Of a DNA stretch of 64,000 bases, positions 17,375 to 25,938 are shown one piece after another. Within the stretch, counting starts at the first letter, position 1. The number at the start of each line of letters is the position of its first letter. Location: positions 33,607 through 97,606 of the forward strand of contig CAIJIT010000162.1 in assembly GCA_903820745.1 (NCBI GenBank), given 5' to 3'. A program made the position numbers and the translations under genes. The DNA is from an uncultured Burkholderiales bacterium. Its GTDB lineage: Bacteria; Pseudomonadota; Gammaproteobacteria; Burkholderiales; Burkholderiaceae_C. Below the pieces are notes generated by a model, which was given only the letters and a program-made list of their open reading frames with translations, was not told the origin of the DNA and searched no databases.

Positions 17375-18109
17375 TCAATGCTGCAGGATCTTCGAAAGGA
17401 ATTCCTTGGCCCGCGGCGTGCGCTCATCGGGCTTGCCAAAGAAGTCCTCGCGCGGACAGTCCTCGACGATGCGGCCTTCATCCATGAAGATGACGCGGCT
17501 GCTGACCATCTTGGCAAAACCCATTTCATGCGTGACGCACATCATCGTCATGCCGTCATGCGCCAACTTGATCATCACGTCGAGCACCTCGCCGACCATT
17601 TCGGGATCAAGCGCCGAAGTCGGCTCATCGAACAGCATCACCATCGGGTCCATCGACAAGGCCCGCGCAATCGCCACACGCTGCTGCTGGCCGCCCGAAA
17701 GCTGGCCGGGGAATTTGTCCTTGTGGGCGCTCAGGCCGACGCGATCGAGCATCTTCAGGCCGCGCGCCAGGGCATCGTCAGCACTGCGGCCGAGGACCTT
17801 GATCTGCGCGATCGTCAGGTTTTCGGTCACCGACAGGTGGGGGAACAGCTCGAAATGCTGGAACACCATGCCGACGCGCGAGCGTAGCTTGGGCAGATTG
17901 GTCTTCGGATCGGCCAGTGAAATACCGTCGACGATGATGTCGCCGCGCTGGAAAGGCTCCAGCGCATTGACCGTCTTGATCAGGGTCGACTTGCCCGACC
18001 CCGAAGGGCCGCAAACGACCACGACCTCGCCCTTCTTGATGCTGGTCGAGCAATCGGTCAGCACCTGGAACTTGCCGTACCACTTGGAAACGTTCTTGAC
18101 TTCAATCAT
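17375..18109 (-). CDS. gltL: Glutamate/aspartate ABC transporter ATPase
   Basis: A 244-residue ATPase of the polar amino acid ABC family that energises glutamate and aspartate import. Walker A is GPSGSGKST (about residues 34-42), the signature is [15 protein letters not shown] (about 137-151), Walker B is [13 protein letters not shown], and the switch histidine is in [10 protein letters not shown]. It is the last gene of gltI-gltJ-gltK-gltL, 10 bases after gltK. Confidence 0.95.
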   Translation of the reverse strand: MIEVKNVSKWYGKFQVLTDCSTSIKKGEVVVVCGPSGSGKSTLIKTVNALEPFQRGDIIVDGISLADPKTNLPKLRSRVGMVFQHFELFPHLSVTENLTIAQIKVLGRSADDALARGLKMLDRVGLSAHKDKFPGQLSGGQQQRVAIARALSMDPMVMLFDEPTSALDPEMVGEVLDVMIKLAHDGMTMMCVTHEMGFAKMVSSRVIFMDEGRIVEDCPREDFFGKPDERTPRAKEFLSKILQH

Positions 18110-18119
18110 GTGACAGCTC

Positions 18120-18785
18120 TCAGCGGATGATGGCGATCTTCTTCTGCAAGCGACGCACCAGCATCGACAGGCTGAAACAGATCACGAAGTAGACAATGCT
18201 CGCCAGCAAATAAGTCTCGACCGGGCGGTTGAAGTTCTTGCCGGCGACTTCAAAGCCTTTCAGCAGGTCATAGGCGCCGATCGCATAGACCAGGGAAGTG
18301 TCCTGGAACAGGATGATCGTCTGCGTCATCAGCACCGGCAGCATGTTTCTGAACGCCTGCGGCAGCACAATCAGTTGCATCGTCTGGCCATAAGTCATGC
18401 CGACCGCATAGCCTGCATGGGCCTGACCCTTGGGCACCGACTGAATACCGGCGCGCATGATTTCGGAGTAATAGGCCGCTTCAAAAACGGTGAAAGTGAT
18501 GATCGCCGACAACTCGGCGCCCATCGGCCGGCCGATCAGCAAGGGAATCAGCAGAAAGAACCATAGGATCACCATCACCAGCGGGATCGAGCGCAAGGTG
18601 TTGACATAGGCGGCCGCCGGCAGCACCAGCCAGGGTTTGCCTGACAGGCGCAAGAGCGCCAGCAAGGTGCCCAACGCAATACCACCGAGCATCGCGATCA
18701 AGGTCAGCTGGAACGAAAAACCCAGGCCCTTGAGGATGAAACTCGAGATGAGATGCCAGTCGAGGAAGCTGAAGTCGAGGGTCAT
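18120..18785 (-). CDS. gltK: Glutamate/aspartate ABC transporter permease GltK
   Basis: A 221-residue inner-membrane permease of the HisMQ type with five hydrophobic segments. The EAA loop that docks the ATPase reads [19 protein letters not shown] (about residues 123-141). The start [11 protein letters not shown] at 18785 is chosen because it directly follows the gltJ stop (TGATATG) and matches family length; a longer in-frame reading overlaps gltJ. Partner of GltJ in a heterodimeric channel. Confidence 0.93.
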   Translation of the reverse strand: MTLDFSFLDWHLISSFILKGLGFSFQLTLIAMLGGIALGTLLALLRLSGKPWLVLPAAAYVNTLRSIPLVMVILWFFLLIPLLIGRPMGAELSAIITFTVFEAAYYSEIMRAGIQSVPKGQAHAGYAVGMTYGQTMQLIVLPQAFRNMLPVLMTQTIILFQDTSLVYAIGAYDLLKGFEVAGKNFNRPVETYLLASIVYFVICFSLSMLVRRLQKKIAIIR

Positions 18786-18786
18786 A

Positions 18787-19530
18787 TCACTTGGCCCCCA
18801 GCAATCCGGGCACCTGCACCCGGTGCTCGATGACCATGGCGATGCGGTTGATCGCAAAGGCCGAGAGGAAATACAGGCCGGTCACCGCCAGATAAACCTC
18901 GATGCCACGCGAGGTTTCTTCCTGCGCCTGCATCGCGAACATCGTCAGTTCGGCGATGCTGACCGCAAACGCGACCGAGCTGTTCTTGATGATGTTCATG
19001 CTCTCGCTGGTCAGCGGTGGAATGATGATGCGAAACGCCATCGGCAGCAGCACATAGCGGTAGGTCTGCGCCAGCGTGAATCCGACGGCCAAGCCGGCAT
19101 AGCGCTGCCCGGTCGGCAGGCTCTGGATGCCCGCTCGCACCTGCTCAGAAATTCTTGCCGAAGTGAAAAACCCCAGGGCGACAACCACCAGAATGAAGCT
19201 GGGAATCGCGCGCAGCGACAGGAATAGCGACGGCAGTACGTGGTACCAGAGGAAGACCTGAACCAGCAGCGGAATATTGCGGAACAACTCGGTCCAGGCA
19301 TCGCCGATGAAGACCAGGCCTCTGTGCGGCAATGTGCGCAAGATGCCCATCAGTGAACCCGCCACGATCGCCACGACCATCGCCAGCAAGGCCACGCTGA
19401 GCGTCCAGCCCCAGGCAGAGAACAACCAATCGAGGTAGCTGATCTCGCCGCCGCTGCCAAAGCAGCGTGGCATCACTTCCCCGTCGATCGTGTTCTTGCA
19501 GAAAACCTGCCATTCCCAAGTCGACACCAC
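18787..19530 (-). CDS. gltJ: Glutamate/aspartate ABC transporter permease GltJ
   Basis: A 247-residue HisMQ-type permease that pairs with GltK. It shows the GltJ-type periplasmic insertion after the N-terminus (NTIDGEVMPRCFGSGGE), five membrane segments, and an EAA loop AGLAVGFTLAQTYRYVLLP (about residues 143-161). Translation starts at one of two consecutive GTG codons at 19530/19527. A terminator-like hairpin lies in the gltI-gltJ gap just upstream and probably lowers permease expression relative to the binding protein. Confidence 0.93.
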   Translation of the reverse strand: MVSTWEWQVFCKNTIDGEVMPRCFGSGGEISYLDWLFSAWGWTLSVALLAMVVAIVAGSLMGILRTLPHRGLVFIGDAWTELFRNIPLLVQVFLWYHVLPSLFLSLRAIPSFILVVVALGFFTSARISEQVRAGIQSLPTGQRYAGLAVGFTLAQTYRYVLLPMAFRIIIPPLTSESMNIIKNSSVAFAVSIAELTMFAMQAQEETSRGIEVYLAVTGLYFLSAFAINRIAMVIEHRVQVPGLLGAK

Positions 19531-19550
19531 TGCACCCCTTCAAAAAATTC

Positions 19551-19580
19551 GAGGCCGCCGCGGCATCGCCGGGCGGCCTC
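19551..19580 (-). terminator. Terminator-like hairpin between gltI and gltJ
   Basis: On the minus strand a perfect 9-bp stem (GAGGCCGCC pairing with GGCGGCCTC, 12-base loop) is followed by a T-rich run (GAATTTTTT). It sits inside the 68-base gap between the binding-protein gene and the permease genes. This arrangement is common in ABC operons, where partial termination or 3'-end protection gives excess binding protein. Confidence 0.75.
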
Positions 19581-19598
19581 AATATCAAGCGATCAACT

Positions 19599-20492
19599 TT
19601 ACTTCTTCAAGTAGGACTCGACCGGATTGTCGTTCGGGTTCGCCCAGGCAAACTTGGTCGCTTCGCTGGCGACCAGACCGACCTTGGTGTTGGCCGGCGG
19701 AATCGGCTGCATGAACCATTTGTCGTAAAGCTTGGCGATCTCACCCGACTTCATCATGCCGATGATGGTGGCGTCGACTGCCTTCTTGAACGCCGGATCA
19801 TCCTTGCGGATCATGATGGCGATCGGCTCGACCGACAACACTTCACCGACGATCTTGAAATCGGCAGGATTCTTGGCCTTGGCGATATTGCCAGCCAGGA
19901 TCTGCCCGTCCATCACGAAGGCTTCGGCACGACCCGATTCCAACAGCAGGAAGCTGTCAGCATGGTCCTTGCCGAACAACTCCTTGAAGTCGACGCCGGT
20001 TGCGCGCTCATGCTTGCGCAGCAATTGCACCGATGTCGTGCCGGTGGTCGTGGCAACGTTCTTGCCATCCAGTTGGGCGATCGCCGTGATGCCCGAACTG
20101 GCCTTCACCGCGATGCGGACTTCCTCGACGAAAGTCGTGACTGCGAAGCTCACATCCTTCTGCCGGGTTGCATTGTTGGTGGTCGACCCGCATTCGATGT
20201 CGATGGTCCCGTTCTGCAGCAGCGGAATCCGGTTTTGCGAAGTGACTGGTTGGTACTTCACCTCAAGCTTGGCCAGCCCGAGCTGTTTTTGCACATCGGC
20301 CAGGACCTTGTTGCAGACTTCAATATGAAAGCCGGTGTACTTGCCGTCACCCAACGTGAAGGACAAGGCGCCCGATGATTCGCGCACGCCCATGGTGACG
20401 CTGCCGCTGTCCTTGACTTTCTTCAAGGTATCTTCGGCGTGCACAGCGCCCAAGGCCACAGCCAAGGACAGGGCCAGCAGTGATTTCTTCAT
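19599..20492 (-). CDS. gltI: Glutamate/aspartate-binding periplasmic protein
   Basis: A 297-residue periplasmic solute-binding protein of the polar amino acid ABC family. A signal peptide (MKKSLLALSLAVALGAVHA) ends near residue 19. The characteristic GltI stretch QPVTSQNRIPLLQNGTIDIE followed by CGSTTNN (about residues 80-106) includes ligand-binding Arg, Thr and Ser positions. The ATG at 20492 is the start of the signal peptide; upstream in-frame codons are non-coding in character. First gene of gltIJKL. A paralogue without transporter genes lies at about 50.0 kb in this window. Confidence 0.95.
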   Translation of the reverse strand: MKKSLLALSLAVALGAVHAEDTLKKVKDSGSVTMGVRESSGALSFTLGDGKYTGFHIEVCNKVLADVQKQLGLAKLEVKYQPVTSQNRIPLLQNGTIDIECGSTTNNATRQKDVSFAVTTFVEEVRIAVKASSGITAIAQLDGKNVATTTGTTSVQLLRKHERATGVDFKELFGKDHADSFLLLESGRAEAFVMDGQILAGNIAKAKNPADFKIVGEVLSVEPIAIMIRKDDPAFKKAVDATIIGMMKSGEIAKLYDKWFMQPIPPANTKVGLVASEATKFAWANPNDNPVESYLKK

Positions 20493-20645
20493 AGTTGCTC
20501 CAGATTCAGGATGGAAGTTTTGATAAAAGCAGTCACGCAATAAACATGCCGACCCAGATCGACATTTTGCCGTACAGATGCAGAGCAGACCACGAGTCCG
20601 CACTATCAATCCTAAGGGTTTTCGATCAGACCCCAACGATATGCG

Positions 20646-21566
20646 TTAAACGCATGGAATGGTCAGGAACTCCCATAACCCTGCGGCGACCGGTTTGTTA
20701 CGCTTGGACAGCTCGGGGCGTTCCCGGTAAATGCGCAACTCCATATTGATCTCGTACTGGCCGAGCGGTGCCGCGCGCGCCAACCGGCGCGACTTGAGTT
20801 CACCCTTGACCGAGCTCGATGGCAGGAAAGCCAGACCATGACCTTCCAAGGCCATCGCTTTGAGGCCCTCGGCCATGTCGGTCTGATAGATCGAATCCAG
20901 ATTCAAGGGTGCTGGCGAGGCTTTCACGATCAGTTCGACCAGTCGTCCCAGATAAGCCCCTGAACCGTAGCTGAGGAAGGGCAACTTGCGGCCGGCCTGG
21001 CCGGGCAGACAGAACATCGGCTGGCCCTCGGCATCGGCCTTGGCATAGGCGGCCAAGGTCTCAAAGCCGAGCGACGCCATCTGGTAGCGTTCTGGATCGA
21101 GTTGCAGCGGTTGGCTGGCATGGTGGTAAACAATCAAAAGGTCGCAGTTGCCATCGCTCAACTGCTGCATCGCGTCATGCACGTTCAAGGCGATCAGCCG
21201 GCATTTCAACTCACCAAAGCGCTGGCGCAGATCCATCAGCCAATGCGGAAAAAAGCTGAACGCCAGCGAATGCGGCACGGCGAACTCGATCACATCCTCG
21301 CCAGCCGACTGGTGGCTGCGCAGCATATTGCGCGTCGCCTGCAGGTTGCCGATGATCTCGGTCGCCTGTGCGAGCAGGGTCTTGCCGGCAGCAGTCAGGC
21401 TGGTCGGGTAGGAACTGCGGTCGAAAAGGTCGACGCCGGCCCAGGCCTCAAGCGCCTGGATGCGGCGCGAAAACGCCGGTTGAGTCACATGCCTGAGCTG
21501 GGCCGAACGTGAAAAACTGCGCGTTTGAGCCAAACTGACAAAGTCTTCAAGCCATTTGGTTTCCAT
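20646..21566 (-). CDS. LysR-family regulator, HypT-like
   Basis: A 306-residue LysR-type regulator with an N-terminal winged helix-turn-helix (METKWLEDFVSLAQTRSFSR, recognition region TQPAFSRRIQALE, residues 1-60) and a C-terminal effector domain. The ETKWL opening, LSYGSGAYLGRL and the EGLKAMALEGHGLAFLP stretch resemble E. coli HypT (YjiE), the hypochlorite-responsive regulator, so a HypT-like subgroup is likely. It lies 48 bases after the permease gene of the catabolic operon and 153 bases before gltI, all on one strand, so it could regulate either unit. Effector unknown. Confidence 0.85.
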   Translation of the reverse strand: METKWLEDFVSLAQTRSFSRSAQLRHVTQPAFSRRIQALEAWAGVDLFDRSSYPTSLTAAGKTLLAQATEIIGNLQATRNMLRSHQSAGEDVIEFAVPHSLAFSFFPHWLMDLRQRFGELKCRLIALNVHDAMQQLSDGNCDLLIVYHHASQPLQLDPERYQMASLGFETLAAYAKADAEGQPMFCLPGQAGRKLPFLSYGSGAYLGRLVELIVKASPAPLNLDSIYQTDMAEGLKAMALEGHGLAFLPSSSVKGELKSRRLARAAPLGQYEINMELRIYRERPELSKRNKPVAAGLWEFLTIPCV

Positions 21567-21614
21567 CCGATCGAGTGTAGCAATGGCCTGGAGTGCAGGC
21601 CGCCCGGTGCCGCC

Positions 21615-22439
21615 TCAATGCCGGTTGGCTGCGGCCCAGGGCAGAAAGCGCCGCTCCAGCTCGTCGATGCCGGCGAAGAAGATCCAGCCGAGCGCGCCGA
21701 TCACGACGATGCCGACATACATCGCCTCGACGTCGAAGATTTGCCAGGAATTCCAGACCAGGTAGCCGATGCCGCTCTTGGCGCCGACGAACTCGGCGCT
21801 GACCAACACCAGCAGCGAAACGCCCAGGCTGAGCCTGACGCCGGCGGCGATCATCGGCAGCGCGCCCGGCAAGGCGATGGTCAGCAGACGCCGCATCCTG
21901 GAGACGCGAAAACTGCGGCCCACATCCCAAAAGATCCGGTCCAGGCTGGCCACGCCGGTATAGGTGTTGATCACCATGAAGAAGAAGACCGCTATTCCGA
22001 CCAGCATGTATTTGCTCAGCTCGCCGATCCCGCACAAGGCCATCACCATCGGAAAGATGGCGATCTTCGGGATCGGGTAGAGCGAGGCGACGATCGGCGC
22101 GACGATGGCGCGCAATAGCGGCGACAAGCCCATCGCGGTGCCCAGCAGCACCCCGGGAATGGCGCCGATCAGGAAACCTGCACCAATGCGCAGCAGCGAG
22201 ATGCTCAGATGCGCCATCAACTCGCCCGACAGCAGCAGCCGCTCGAAGGTTTCACCAATCATCGACGGGGCCGGGAAGATCCTGCTGTCGAGCATTCCGG
22301 CGCGCACCACCAACTCCCAGGCCAGCAGGACCAGAAAAGGGCTGGCGACTGTCAGCATCCGCTCCAGGCGCCTGCGCCGCAGCTCCGCCTGGCCAATGTC
22401 GGCGAGCGCCGGAATTTCGGTCAGGGTTTCTTTGTCCAT
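21615..22439 (-). CDS. ABC transporter permease, nitrate/sulfonate/taurine type
   Basis: A 274-residue inner-membrane permease of the SsuC/TauC/NrtB family with about six hydrophobic segments. The cytoplasmic EAA-type loop is SFRVSRMRRLLTIALPGALP (about residues 176-195). It follows the ATPase gene by 40 bases and, with the ATPase and the periplasmic protein encoded upstream in the same operon, makes a complete importer. Family members carry sulfonates, taurine, nitrate, thiamine precursors or aromatic acids; the operon context favours an organic anion. Confidence 0.9.
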   Translation of the reverse strand: MDKETLTEIPALADIGQAELRRRRLERMLTVASPFLVLLAWELVVRAGMLDSRIFPAPSMIGETFERLLLSGELMAHLSISLLRIGAGFLIGAIPGVLLGTAMGLSPLLRAIVAPIVASLYPIPKIAIFPMVMALCGIGELSKYMLVGIAVFFFMVINTYTGVASLDRIFWDVGRSFRVSRMRRLLTIALPGALPMIAAGVRLSLGVSLLVLVSAEFVGAKSGIGYLVWNSWQIFDVEAMYVGIVVIGALGWIFFAGIDELERRFLPWAAANRH

Positions 22440-22479
22440 GGCTTTCTCCTGCCGGAAGGCATGATTTTGGCACCAAGGC

Positions 22480-23304
22480 TCATGCGGGGCTGACCTGCAT
22501 CGCCAGGCGGATCAATTCGGCCACTTCAGCCACCATTGCCCCATAGACAGGGCTGGCTTTCAGCGCATATTGCTTGCGGGGCCGCGGGAATGGCACGCTG
22601 ATGTCGGCCATCACATGACCGGGCCGTCCGCCCATGACCACCACCCGGTCGCCGAGGAACAAGGCTTCGTCGATCGAATGGGTGATGAAGAGCACGGTCT
22701 TGCCGCTCAGACTCCAGATGCGCAGCAACTCTTCCTGCAGCAGGCTGCGGTTTTGTTCATCGAGTGCCGAAAACGGCTCGTCCATCAAGAGCAGTTGCGG
22801 ATCATTGGCAAAGGCCCGTGCGATCGAAACCCGCTGTTTCATGCCGCCCGACAACTGGTGCGGGTAGAGACGCTGGAAGTTGGTCAGACCGACCGTCTCG
22901 AGCAACTGATCAACGCGCTGATCGACCCAGGCCGAAGCTGCCTGACGCGAGCGCAGGCCATAGGCGACGTTGTCGCGCACGCTGAGCCAGGGGAAGATCG
23001 AATTTTCCTGAAAAACGACCGACATGAAGGGCTTGTCGCCCTTGGGCTCACGGATGCGCAAGACGCCAGAATTGTGCGAATCGAGGCCGGCGAGTATGCG
23101 CAGCAAGCTGGTCTTGCCGCAGCCTGAAGGGCCGAGCAGGCAGACGAACTCGCCTTCGCGTATCGTCAGGTCGAAATCGGCAAAGGCTTCGTATTCGCCG
23201 GCCTTGGTCAGGAAACGCTTGCCGACCTTTTCCAGCACGATGATCGGCGCCCGGATCGCATCGGCTGGCACATCAGTTTCAAACCCCAAGGGCAACAAGC
23301 TCAT
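22480..23304 (-). CDS. ABC transporter ATPase, nitrate/sulfonate/taurine type
   Basis: A 274-residue ATPase of the SsuB/TauB/NrtD family. Walker A is LGPSGCGKTS (about residues 57-66), the Q-loop region is VFQENSIFPWLSV, the signature is LSGGMKQRVSIARA (about 152-165), Walker B is LLMDEPFSALD, and the switch histidine is in ITHSIDEALFLGDR. It overlaps the Rid gene by four bases (ATGA) and precedes the permease gene, forming the energy unit of the operon's importer. Confidence 0.92.
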   Translation of the reverse strand: MSLLPLGFETDVPADAIRAPIIVLEKVGKRFLTKAGEYEAFADFDLTIREGEFVCLLGPSGCGKTSLLRILAGLDSHNSGVLRIREPKGDKPFMSVVFQENSIFPWLSVRDNVAYGLRSRQAASAWVDQRVDQLLETVGLTNFQRLYPHQLSGGMKQRVSIARAFANDPQLLLMDEPFSALDEQNRSLLQEELLRIWSLSGKTVLFITHSIDEALFLGDRVVVMGGRPGHVMADISVPFPRPRKQYALKASPVYGAMVAEVAELIRLAMQVSPA

Positions 23305-23693
23305 AACACGCCGATGGCGTTGATCTCGATCAGGCAGAGGGGGTCGACCAGACCCGACACCTGAAGCATCGTCGAGGCCGGCGGATCAATCGGGAAATAT
23401 TCTTTGCGCACGGCATGGATCGCCTTGAACTCGGCCATGCCAACGACGAACACGGTGACCGACATGATGTCGGCGAGCGTGCCACCAGCCGCTTCGATCG
23501 AAGCCTTCAGGTTTTCGCAAACCTGCCGCGTCTGCGCCTCGTAATCGTCAATGCCGACCACGTGGCCATCGGGCGCGCGGGCGGTCAAGCCCGAGATGAA
23601 GACCATCCGGCCCGGCTCGCAGGCGATCACTGGCGTCCAGACGCCGAATGGTTTGGGCAGCTTGGCTGGGTGGATGGGAATTTTCTTGGTCAT
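23301..23693 (-). CDS. Rid-family protein without the canonical arginine
   Basis: A 130-residue protein of the YjgF/YER057c/UK114 (Rid) family, trimeric proteins several of which deaminate reactive imines. The barrel fold is evident from the FISGLTARAPDG and QTRQVCENLKASIEAAGG segments. In RidA the catalytic arginine lies in the PARS motif; here the equivalent reads PPAST, so the arginine is missing. This suggests a Rid subgroup with another role in a catabolic pathway. It overlaps the cupin gene upstream and the ATPase gene downstream by ATGA junctions. Confidence 0.88.
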   Translation of the reverse strand: MTKKIPIHPAKLPKPFGVWTPVIACEPGRMVFISGLTARAPDGHVVGIDDYEAQTRQVCENLKASIEAAGGTLADIMSVTVFVVGMAEFKAIHAVRKEYFPIDPPASTMLQVSGLVDPLCLIEINAIGVL

Positions 23694-24811
23694 GGCATTC
23701 CTTTCAAAACGGGATCGAATACAGCGGTGATTTCCTGTCGGCCCGATGGCCCCGCAAAAGCCTGCTCGCGGTACATGCCCAGCGCGCGCATCACCGGTTC
23801 GTCGCTGACCGAAAAAAGGATCGCATCCCGACCCATGGCGCTCGCATGTTCGTGCCAGCGCCAATTGGGCACGACGAAAACATCGCCTTCAGCCCAATCG
23901 AAGCGCTGACCTTCGATCACCGAATGCCCGGCGCCTTCGATCACATAGTAGACGGTGCTGCACATCTGCCGATGAGCTTGGGTGGCCTTGCCCGGCCGCA
24001 GCAGTTGCGCATGGCAGCCTATCGTCGGCAAGGTCGGCCCGCCATTGCGCGGATTGACATAGGCCAGCAGGATGTCGTCAAAGGGGCTGCCGGGGGCACC
24101 GCGCAAGCGCTCGAGCGCGGCACGCATCTCGTTCCAGGGGTAGCGGACGACCGGATGGTGGTCAGGGTAAGGCAGCCAGTCGGTCGGTCGCATGGCGCCC
24201 AGCATGGTCTGGCTGTAGCCCTCCTCGCGCGGGGCAGCGACACCCGGCTCTCCAGGCTCGAACCAGCTTGCCTGCAGCAGATTGACCAGCGGGAAGTCAA
24301 GCGCATCAAGCCAGACGATATCATGCCCGGTCGAATTGACATGCTCATGCCAGGTCCCCGAGGGCGTCAGCAGCAGATCGTTTTGCAACATCCGTAGCGG
24401 CTCGCCCTCGACTGTGGTGAAGACATCGCCGCCTTCGCTGCGCGCGGCGAAGCGGATCGCCGCCGCCATATGGCGATGCGCCGGCGCACGCTCACCCGCT
24501 TTCACCAACTGGACTGCCGTGGCCAGCGTATGCGAGGTCGAAAAGCCGCTGCGCAGATCAGGGTTGGTATGTTCCATCGAGCGACGCTCGGCGCCGCGCT
24601 CGGGGGTGATCAACTCGCCGGCACGCAGCAGATGGTGCAACACCGCATCCCATTTCCACAGCCAGGGGCGGTAGCTGACAAGCGGCTCGCGCGAGACGAA
24701 ATCCGCCACATATTTCCAGGTCGGAACCAGCCGCGCGCGCTCCATGTCGGCATGCAGGCGCTCCAGCGTGTCGCCAGCAGGCAGGGCAGCGCGCAGAGAT
24801 TCAAAACTCAT
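23690..24811 (-). CDS. Double-cupin dioxygenase, gentisate 1,2-dioxygenase-like
   Basis: A 373-residue bicupin related to gentisate, salicylate and 1-hydroxy-2-naphthoate dioxygenases, Fe(II) enzymes that cleave aromatic rings next to a carboxylate. Metal ligands are visible in the N-terminal cupin: HRH at 112-114 and the histidines of TWHEH at 153-157. The C-terminal cupin repeats the pattern (AHRQM and RWHEH). The ATG at 24811 follows an AGGAG site 5 bases upstream. It overlaps the Rid gene by ATGA. The aromatic substrate cannot be deduced; aminosalicylate-type substrates would fit a neighbouring Rid protein. Confidence 0.85.
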   Translation of the reverse strand: MSFESLRAALPAGDTLERLHADMERARLVPTWKYVADFVSREPLVSYRPWLWKWDAVLHHLLRAGELITPERGAERRSMEHTNPDLRSGFSTSHTLATAVQLVKAGERAPAHRHMAAAIRFAARSEGGDVFTTVEGEPLRMLQNDLLLTPSGTWHEHVNSTGHDIVWLDALDFPLVNLLQASWFEPGEPGVAAPREEGYSQTMLGAMRPTDWLPYPDHHPVVRYPWNEMRAALERLRGAPGSPFDDILLAYVNPRNGGPTLPTIGCHAQLLRPGKATQAHRQMCSTVYYVIEGAGHSVIEGQRFDWAEGDVFVVPNWRWHEHASAMGRDAILFSVSDEPVMRALGMYREQAFAGPSGRQEITAVFDPVLKGMP

Positions 24812-24846
24812 CGGATCTCCTGTCGGATCGTCATTCCCGCCAATGC

Positions 24847-25920
24847 TCACTTGGGTGCTGGCTGAGCCGGGCCTTTGCGGCCGATGCGTTTAAGGGCGTA
24901 CTCGATGTACTGGTAGTCGACCAGGTCGGCGAGCTTGGGCTTTTGCTGCAGCAGGCCGCGGCTCGAATACCAGTCGATGCTGTCGACGATGGTCGGCAAA
25001 TGCAGATAGCCGTCGGGGTCAAAGCCCGGAAAAACCACATTGGCCAAAGCGACCGGATCCTTGAAGGTGGGAATCTGTTTGCCCAGAGCGGTGAACATCT
25101 CCTGCCGGGAACTCCGGCCCTCGGTGGCGTCGAGGTAGTCGCGCACGCCGCGCAGATAGGCCACCATCCATTTGTTCGCGATTTCGGGCTTGCGTTTGAC
25201 GAACTCCGGGGCGTAGATGATGCCGGCGATCTGGAAGTTGGGCGAAGTCTCGTCGAAACCGAGCAACCGCGTGGCGATCTGCCGCTTGGCTGCATTGGCG
25301 ACGAAAGGCTCGATCAGCAAGGCTGCATCGACCGCCTTGTTCGACAGCGCTTGCAGCATCGACGGGAAGCCCATCTGCTCGATGCTGACATCCTCAAGCT
25401 TCGATCCGCTGGCGCGCAAGGCAATGTCGAGTTGGAATTCCATCGGCGAATTGCGCGAGGGCGAAGCGACCTTGAGCCCCTTCAGATCGGCAATCGACTT
25501 GACCCTGCCCGAATCGATCAGGTCCTTGCGCACGACGACCGCATTGAAGCCATGGCCTTTTGAATTGCGCCCCTTGTCAGCGACCAGCTTGAACGGCAGG
25601 CCGCGCAATGATCCATTCAGCAAACCCAAGGTCGGCGCACCCGAAGCCACATCGAGGTCGCCGGTGATCATTGGCGTACTCATGTCGGCCGTGTTGTCGA
25701 AGCGCTCGAAACTGACCTCAATGCCTTCTTCGCGGAAATAACCGCGCTCGTCGGCCAAGAACGTAGGTGCCTCCCCGAGGCTATTCAAGATCCCGACCCT
25801 GACCTTGGTCAGCGGCGCCTTGGGCGACTGGGCGGCAGCGAAGCTGCACAGGCAGGCTGCCAGCAATGGCAGGCACAGCCATCTTGTCAGTGCGGAGAAA
25901 GGCTTGATCACAGTTCTCAT
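24847..25920 (-). CDS. ABC transporter periplasmic binding protein, SsuA/NMT1 type
   Basis: A 357-residue periplasmic solute-binding protein of the SsuA/TauA/ThiY (NMT1-like) family. A signal peptide spans about residues 1-30 (CLPLLAACLCSFAAAQ). The mature protein opens with KVRVGILNSLGEAPTFLADERG, typical of this fold, and the hinge region contains IADLKGLKVASPSRNSP. It belongs with the ATPase and permease genes downstream, separated from them by the cupin and Rid genes. It lies 18 bases after the gamma-glutamyltransferase stop. Confidence 0.9.
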   Translation of the reverse strand: MRTVIKPFSALTRWLCLPLLAACLCSFAAAQSPKAPLTKVRVGILNSLGEAPTFLADERGYFREEGIEVSFERFDNTADMSTPMITGDLDVASGAPTLGLLNGSLRGLPFKLVADKGRNSKGHGFNAVVVRKDLIDSGRVKSIADLKGLKVASPSRNSPMEFQLDIALRASGSKLEDVSIEQMGFPSMLQALSNKAVDAALLIEPFVANAAKRQIATRLLGFDETSPNFQIAGIIYAPEFVKRKPEIANKWMVAYLRGVRDYLDATEGRSSRQEMFTALGKQIPTFKDPVALANVVFPGFDPDGYLHLPTIVDSIDWYSSRGLLQQKPKLADLVDYQYIEYALKRIGRKGPAQPAPK

Positions 25921-25938
25921 ATTCGCTCCTTGGGTGAA

